Shown here piece by piece: positions 58,587 to 64,000 of a stretch of 64,000 nucleotides of DNA (position 1 is the first letter of the stretch; each line of letters starts with the position of its first letter). Made by a program: the position numbers and the translations under genes. Origin of the DNA: Wurfbainia villosa (lineage: Eukaryota; Streptophyta; Magnoliopsida; Zingiberales; Zingiberaceae). A model generated the notes under the pieces. That model was not told where the DNA came from. It ran no database searches and was given only the letters and a program-made list of their open reading frames with translations. The stretch is from positions 61,094,325 to 61,158,324 of the forward strand of contig CM046005.1 of assembly GCA_025175895.1 (NCBI GenBank), given 5' to 3'.

Positions 58587-58645
58587 CTTCACCCTCTAGC
58601 CTCTTTGTCTTAGCTCCCGGTGGTTAGTCCGTAGAAGAGCCCCGG

Positions 58646-58659
58646 GCTCTGATACCAAT
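58646..58659 (-). other. A4 primer-binding site
   Basis: Minus-strand attggtatcagagc is adjacent to the 5' LTR. Confidence 0.9.
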
Positions 58660-60396
58660 TGTAGGAGATTTGACGCCGCTAGAGGGGGGGTGAATAGCGT
58701 TTGACCGTTCGTAGATGGAATTCGTTCGTGTTTGATCGTCTACAATCTTGTTAGCACAGCGGAATGGTAATAACAAATAAATATAACAAGACACACAATC
58801 ACAACACGATCATATAACATGGTTCGGAACCGAAACGGTTCCTACTCCACGGATTGAGCTCTAACGAGCTCTAGCGATGCCAATGCAATCACTAATCAAT
58901 AACCTCCTTCTCAACAACAAGTCGAAGGCGGAGAAACCTCGTACAAACGTTTACAACAATAAACGAAAGAAATACAAGCAAATACAAAGGAAATGTAAAG
59001 AACACTTTACACAACTAGGGTTTGACCACTTTGCTTGTTGGTTGCTTGGATGAGGTTGAAGGGCTCTGAAATGCACCTGCAAATCGCCTTCAAATTGCCT
59101 CAAGAAAGCTCCCCAAGAACTGATAATGAAATCCTCCACGAGCTTTTCTTTTTGACCTGCATCGGGCTGGATTTCCTCCTATCAGTCGATTGCCATAAGT
59201 CACCAGTCGACTGATGTCACTGTTGTCGTGAGAAAATGGCTCAATCCACGTCGGACAAGTTTCAACGGGACTCTTTGGCGATCGCTAACATTGCCCGATC
59301 GCCAGTAGTTGATCGCCTTACGGCTACGGAGCGCTCGTGCTCGACACTCACCGGTGGCGATCGTCGTCCTTAGCGATCGTTGCCGACATCACCGATCGCT
59401 CCAATGAGCGATCCCAACGCGAGCAATTCCAGCTCTTAAGCGGCAGTCGAACTCAAGTCGACTCACGATAGTCGAACCGGCCATAATGCCAGTCGACTGC
59501 CAACCTCAAAAATGAGGTTTTAACCCAAGTATGGTGCCCCCATACTTGCTAGACCACCCTTAGCCTAGACCTGAGCCTTCTAGCCACCTCTATCAACCTC
59601 ACGCAACTCAGATCCCTTCAAGTCATCCATGACTTGTTCATCCATCGTGCTAGCCTCTAGGTGCTTCCGTCGGCTATGTCATGCTAACGGTGTCTACACT
59701 GCCAAGGCACATTGGACTTACACCGCCAAGACTCCGCTTGGACTTTACACCGCCAATCATTGGACTTAAGCTGCCAAGACTCCCGCTTGGACTTTACGCA
59801 GCCAATATCAAACCCCTTGGACTTCTCATGCCAAGACTCAAGCTTGGACTTTCCCTTGCCAACCCATGTTGGACTTTTACATTGCCAAGACCCATGCTTG
59901 GACTTTTCCCTTGCCAACCCATGTTGGACTTCTCAAATGCCAAGACCATGCTTGGACTTTCCCTTGCCAACCCATGTTGGACTTTTACATTGCCAAGACC
60001 CATGCTTGGACTTTTCCCTTGCCAACCCATGTTGGACTTCTCAAATGCCAAGACCATGCTTGGACTTTCCCTTGCCAACCCATGTTGGACTTCTCAAATG
60101 CCAAGACCATGCTTGGACTTTCCCTTGCCAACCCATGTTAGACTTTTACATTGCCAAGACCCATGCTTGGACTTTTCATGTGCCAAATGTCCCACTTGGA
60201 CTTTTCATGCCAAGTACTCAAGACTTGGACTTTACCAAATGCCAAGTGTTCCACTTGGACTTTCCATGCCAAGTACACAAGACTTGGACTTTCCCATGAC
60301 AATTACATTGTCATATGTTTTTGTCGAAACATCAAAACATCACTCGAGTCAAACTCGAGTCCTGGTCAATCGTGACCTGGGCCGATTGCACCAACA
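58660..60396 (-). mobile_element. A4 5' LTR
   Basis: A 1,737-base LTR from tgtaggag to caccaaca. Its U3 has the longest ccaag/cttgg array in the window. It includes few exact palindromes (59211, 59488 region) and many gcgatcg-type words at 59275-59415. Confidence 0.93.
59690..60295. repeat. CCAAG...CTTGG array with higher-order unit, A4 5' LTR
   Basis: About 20 units of ~27-33 bases. From 59848 a ~108-base composite (four sub-units alternating ccaacccatgttgg and ccaagacccatgcttgg) is repeated twice with a further partial copy. A 246-codon plus frame across it (59681-60421) is a product of the repeat. Confidence 0.9.
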
Positions 60397-60401
60397 CTCC
60401 G

Positions 60402-60486
60402 GCTCTATTTTGTTTACGTGACTAAATACCTCTTGTTAGTCTATGTGATTGTTTGCCTTTGTGGTTTAACTAGGACGAGTGGGAGA
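60402..60486 (+). other. K1 3' untranslated end and PPT
   Basis: Continues K1 after the ctccg duplication. gacgagtgggaga just before tgtaggcag is a polypurine tract. Confidence 0.75.
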
Positions 60487-60506
60487 TGTAGGCAGTTTTT
60501 AAACTG

Positions 60507-60538
60507 CTTGCACACGTTGCCATGGCAACGTGTGCAAG
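60507..60538. repeat. Perfect 32-bp palindrome in K1 LTR
   Basis: The two 16-base arms are exact reverse complements with no spacer, centred on ccatgg (60520-60525). It lies 20 bases inside the LTR and about 65 bases upstream of the TATA box. Confidence 0.97.
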
Positions 60539-60601
60539 TAATACACTTAGTGCATTACGTGATGAACTTAGTGAAGTGCATTTTGAGAGGTTTCCTAACT
60601 C

Positions 60602-60610
60602 CTATAAAAG
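60602..60610 (+). promoter_or_regulatory. TATA box of K1 3' LTR
   Basis: ctataaaag downstream of the palindrome, about 115 bases from the LTR start. Confidence 0.65.
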
Positions 60611-60930
60611 GATACACCCAAGTGAAGTGCAAGGATAAGGTGTGACAGCAAGGGAGAAGAAGAGAGGTAGAGCATTGTCAGGCTGCCGGTGAGAAGCTTT
60701 AAGAGTATTGCAGAAGCTTTGCTGAAGAGAATAAAGAGATCGACAAACCCCAAGGCACAACCGGATCTTTGTTCATGGAAGAGTAAGGTTGGTCCGTCTT
60801 TGTGATCATCCTTCAGACAAAAAGAAAAGATCTATTCTTTTATCACAGTCCATCCTCGGAAGCACGAAGATTCTGACAAAAGCACTTTAAGATTGTAATT
60901 TACAGTTTCTATATTTACAGTAATGATCAA

Positions 60931-61140
60931 ATTCATACAAATTTTAGTTTAGATGTTGTAAAACGAATAGCGGCAATCGGCAAGCTACCCCTGCGATGCT
61001 CGATGGAGAAAAAAGGGGAAAGGTAGAGGCGTCGCGTGCGATGCGATTGTGACACGTACGATCGAGATGACCAAGCACCTGCGTGAGTGGAGATCTTCGA
61101 CGATGAAGCGACAGAAGAGGAGGGTGACGACGAGTGTTGG
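60931..61140. other. Unassigned GC-richer segment
   Basis: About 200 bases between K1 and S2 with more CpG (ggcgtcgcgtgcgatgcg). Similar in texture to 40540-41060 of the G1 LTR. Minus frames of 72-82 codons have no domain. Confidence 0.35.
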
Positions 61141-61569
61141 TGTAGGGACACCAGATAATCGAACCTAGATTTTGATAATGGAAAAGATTCACAATTGAGT
61201 CATTATTGTTATCTCATATGCCATGTTGAGTGTGCAGGTAGTATATTAAGTTGTGCTAAGTTCAATAACACCAGGAGAATCTCGGGATGAGAAACCTTAG
61301 TGGTCGGGTGACACAAAGAGAAGCTCGGGGAGTAGAGGAACCTTAGTGGTGGACGGAAGCTAAGCAACAGGTTAGGAAGACCAAAGGTAAGCACCAGGTG
61401 AGGAGTGATGGTAAGGATGTGTCCTCCATATGGAGACGACCGTAGGCAGTGATCCGACTAAGACTTCCGGAGGAAGGTCTAGGTCGAGGTCGGATGGTAA
61501 GGGACTGTCGATTTTACCATTAATCAATATCTTTGTGCTAACCTTGTATTACAGGTAAGTCAACCTGAT

Positions 61570-61640
61570 AGTTGACTGAAGTCTTGTGGCAATCGACTAA
61601 ACTTACCATCAGTCGATTGTTGTAGGGCATCAGTCGACAG
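61570..61640. repeat. CAGTCGACTG-like words in S2 U3
   Basis: agttgactg, caatcgact, cagtcgattg (61610) and cagtcgacag (61631) are four one- or two-base variants of the palindrome, 110-180 bases upstream of the TATA box. Confidence 0.65.
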
Positions 61641-61749
61641 TTGGTCAATATGATCACTTCGAAGATAGTCAAGATAAGATCCACAAAATGAGGGGAGATG
61701 AGAAGCTTTGACCAAGATCTAGATCTCAATGAACTAGGGCTCAAAGGGC

Positions 61750-61756
61750 TATAAAA
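61750..61756 (+). promoter_or_regulatory. TATA box of S2 5' LTR
   Basis: gggctataaaagaagaagg on the plus strand, the expected promoter for S2 transcription. Confidence 0.7.
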
Positions 61757-62229
61757 GAAGAAGGGGTTCACCTCTTTTCATCATCTTGAATTACTCCCAA
61801 TGTGCTCTGACGACTCCAAGCATTCTTCAACAACGCTACACCATCGTAATGCCGACACCACACTAAACTTCTAATCCTTAGTCGGTAGCTCTATTTTAAT
61901 TAGTGTCTTTACTTTGTACTTGTGCTTTTCATTGCTAAGAGGAGAGGTAGGATTGTTGCCTCTTCCTCTATCTTTTATTTGTAACCGTCGTCTCTTACCT
62001 CCAATGAGGAAGAGACTCATTTTAGTGAATTTCCTATCGAAAGAAGTCTAGGACAGCAGGGCCTTGGACTAGCAACCGTTTGGTTGTGAACCAAGTAAAA
62101 ACAAAGTTTGTCATTTTTGTTTTTGTTTTTACTTTCCGTTGCACACTTTTTTTTTTAACGACGAAAAGAAAATAATTTATAGCATGCTATTCACCCCCCT
62201 TCCCTGTAGCATGTTTCCTCGATCCAACA

Positions 62230-62243
62230 TTTTGTATCAGAGC
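62230..62243 (+). other. S2 primer-binding site
   Basis: ttttgtatcagagc directly after the LTR end. Confidence 0.85.
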
Positions 62244-62412
62244 AGGGGCGCTCAGATTCTGTGCATCCACTGGTCTAGCAAGTTTTCGATTCTTTTCATA
62301 TTTTTTTCGTTGCCTAAATTAATTTATGTTTTTTTTGTATCTCGCACTACTAATCCAAGACGAAGTCTTGGAAATTTTTCATTGTGCGTGTTTTTGTGCA
62401 AGATTCTTTTTG

Positions 62413-64000
62413 ATGGCCCATCTTGAGGGGTTTATCATCGTTCGACCTTCATTATTTAATGGAGATGACTTTCGTTATTGGAAGGATCAGGTGGAATGCT
62501 ACCTAAAGACCCAAGTTGAGATGTGGATCGTCATCCAGATGAACTTTAACTTACCAACAAATGAAGATGAAGAATTCTTGGATATCCATAAGTGGACAAA
62601 CGAAATGGATCAACAAGTAGAGGCCGATGCGAAAAGCCACTAAAATCCTACAGTGTGGTCTCTCCAAGGAAGAACTCAACCACATCGGCCCATTCATCAA
62701 TGCTAAGGAACTCGTTTTAGTGAATTGCCCATGAGGGGATGGCCAACATGAAGGTATGTAAACGAGATCTACTTTTAAATAAATTGTTTAATCTAAAGAT
62801 GCAGGACAACGAGATGACAACGCAACTCCATGCACGGATTCAAGACATAATGAACGAACTCCATTCCATTGGACAAAAGGTGGAGAACCGAGATGTTATA
62901 AGATATGCATTAAATGCTTTCCCTAGGACCACTTTGTGGGCATCCGTGGTTGATTCCTACAAAGTATCTAGAGATCTCTGAAAAATTAGATTAGATGAGT
63001 TGTTTTTGGAATTTGAGTTGAATGAACAGTCTAACTCGACCACGATTGAGAAAAGTGTTGTTTTGGTTGTAGAACAAAGAAGAAAGGCAAAAAGCAAGCC
63101 ACCTTCCAAAGAAGAAGAGTATGAATTAGAGCTAGATGATGAAATAGAGACCGAGCTAGTCAACCTAGTTTGGAAGATGATCAAGAGTAGAAGGCGACCC
63201 ATCAAGCAAACTAAGGAGAAGATACCCGATCAAAATTCAAATTACAAGTGCTACGAATGCAACAAGAGGGGTCACATCAAATTCGAGTGTCCGAGGCTTA
63301 AAAACAAGCAACCACAAACCAAGAAAGCCCTTAACGCAACTTGGGAAGAGTCCTCGGAGGAAGAAGAAGAACTCAACAATTTGGCGTTCATGGAGAAACC
63401 AACCAAGTCCGAGTCCGAATCCGAAACCGAGACCAACTATGAGTCCGAGACCGAGTCCGACTCTGGATATGACACCGAGCTTCAATTCAAGATAAGCCAC
63501 AGATCCGCATCCGGTTCAAAAGATTCGATCAAGGTAAGTCGATCCTTAATCGATACTTTATATAATGCGATTAAGTACTTAACTAAGAAGTTAGCTAAGT
63601 CCGAGTCTAAGGTTGAGTCCTTTGTTAAGGAGGTTAAAATCCTTAAGCATGAGGCTACCCTAACCTCTTTGACTAATCAAGTTCGAGAGGGAAACTCAAC
63701 TCAAGTTGAAAAACTTGAGGAAGAGAATTCTCTCTTGAAAGGACAAGTTCAAGAGCTTATGAAGTCTTTGGAAAGGATTACTTTGGGGTCCAAGGGTCTT
63801 GACCTACTACTTGAATCACAAAGAGCGGTGTACAACAAGGTCGGACTCAGATTTAGAACAACAACAACAAACAAATCCTATATGCCAATTGCAAATCGTA
63901 ATAATTGAAAAATCCAAGCATGGGTCCCTAAGATCTTTTTGATTTCACAAATAGGATCAACTAGGTATTGGGTTCCCAAGGATCAAATCCACTATGTGGA
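62413..64000 (+). pseudogene. S2 gag, runs off the window
   Basis: ATG 62413 gives MAHLEGFIIVRPSLFNGDDF. Frame lost near 62640-62735, then resumes with MANMKVCKRDLLLNKLFNLK. Stop TGA at 62979-62981, then the 63000-63908 frame continues in phase with a zinc knuckle CYECNKRGHIKFEC, an acidic Glu/Ser region (SESESETETNYESETESDS), a helical segment VEKLEEENSLLKGQVQEL and LERITLGSKGLDLLLESQ. After a TGA at 63906 the tail reads IQAWVPK...RYWVPKDQ. Typical SIRE Gag with one knuckle. Confidence 0.9.

Larger units (their letters stand above)
52250..60396 (-). mobile_element. A4: family-A gag-only element, rearranged
   Basis: Termini tgtaggagatttg and caccaaca, with perfect TSD ctccg at 52245-52249 and 60397-60401. 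The 5' LTR is complete (58660-60396). The 3' LTR is cut at 53090, where L2 joins. The gag is split by L3 and frameshifted. The interior lacks pol, as in A2. Confidence 0.92.
48794..60930 (+). mobile_element. K1: Tork-like copia 3' half, split by A3 and A4
   Basis: Parts are RNase H region 48794-49530, 3' untranslated 49531-50671, a 45-base piece 52205-52249, then 60402-60486 with PPT gacgagtgggaga, and the 3' LTR from 60487. The 5' half is absent; the left junction with S1 has no LTR. The right end is not fixed because the 5' LTR is missing. Confidence 0.75.
60487..60930 (+). mobile_element. K1 3' LTR
   Basis: Starts tgtaggcagtttttaaac after the PPT. TATA box ctataaaag at 60602-60610. Contains a perfect 32-base palindrome (60507-60538). 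The end is placed at about 60930 by the change in composition; it is uncertain without the partner LTR. Confidence 0.65.
61141..62229 (+). mobile_element. S2 5' LTR
   Basis: tgtagggacacc...cgatccaaca, 1,089 bases. Palindrome-like words at 61570-61640, TATA box at 61750-61756, U5-end motif gctattcacccccctt at 62186-62201. Confidence 0.88.
61141..64000 (+). mobile_element. S2: SIRE/Maximus-like Ty1/copia, 5' part
   Basis: 5' LTR 61141-62229, PBS 62230-62243, gag from 62413 to the window end. The remaining element lies beyond 64000. The gag is damaged by one frameshift region and two stops but is better kept than in S1. Confidence 0.9.

Noticed and set aside
59681..60421. 246-codon plus-strand open frame, with others open on both strands
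   Set aside because: It is a by-product of ~30-base tandem repeats whose sub-units keep frames open; the product is only repeated DFSCQ/LGLS words with no domain.

Overview
The window is plant nuclear heterochromatin-like DNA built almost entirely of nested LTR retrotransposons. The evidence is TG...CA long terminal repeats, primer-binding sites matching the 3' end of initiator tRNA-Met (tggtatcagagc), polypurine tracts, 4-5 bp target-site duplications (TSDs), and Ty1/copia and Ty3/gypsy protein domains. I see no host gene, rRNA, tRNA or CRISPR array. It is an angiosperm-type repeat landscape; the species cannot be placed from the sequence alone. Names used below: G1 = gypsy; T1, T2 = Tork/Angela-like copia; A1-A4 = gag-only family A; B1 = gag-only family B; S1, S2 = SIRE/Maximus-like copia; K1 = a second Tork-like copia; L1-L3 = isolated LTRs.

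Left two-thirds (1-41356): one minus-strand Ty3/gypsy chromovirus, G1, forms the host. Its 3' LTR remnant (1457-1724) is cut by family-A LTR A1 (1-1451). Its pol is cut by T1 (2628-21511, TSD ctgaa), and T1's gag is cut by its close relative T2 (8480-17844, TSD gcatc). The rest of G1's interior (21517-23457) ends at its PBS, where B1 (23463-38079, TSD taaaa/taaag) is inserted. B1 carries solo LTR L1 (24289-25984) and the structurally complete gag-only element A2 (27437-34571, TSD tacct). G1's 3.3-kb 5' LTR closes the nest at 38086-41356.

Right third (41357-64000): a degraded plus-strand SIRE-like element S1 (about 41756-48790) adjoins a plus-strand Tork-like 3' half K1. K1 is split by solo LTR A3 (50672-52199) and by A4 (52250-60396, TSD ctccg). 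A4 contains L2 (53091-53385) and L3 (54950-56908). K1's 3' LTR begins at 60487. A plus-strand SIRE-like element S2 begins at 61141 and runs off the window.

The main biological signal is a likely parasite/host system among the elements. Families A and B encode only a SIRE-type Gag (A2's 574-codon gag is intact), but share PBS, U5-end motif and (family A) PPT context with SIRE-like elements that encode protease, integrase, RT and RNase H. The U3 regions of families A, B and S2 carry clusters of a CAGTCGACTG palindrome just upstream of the TATA box. T1 and T2 carry four leader hairpins with a conserved apical motif and different, mostly self-complementary, outer arms.
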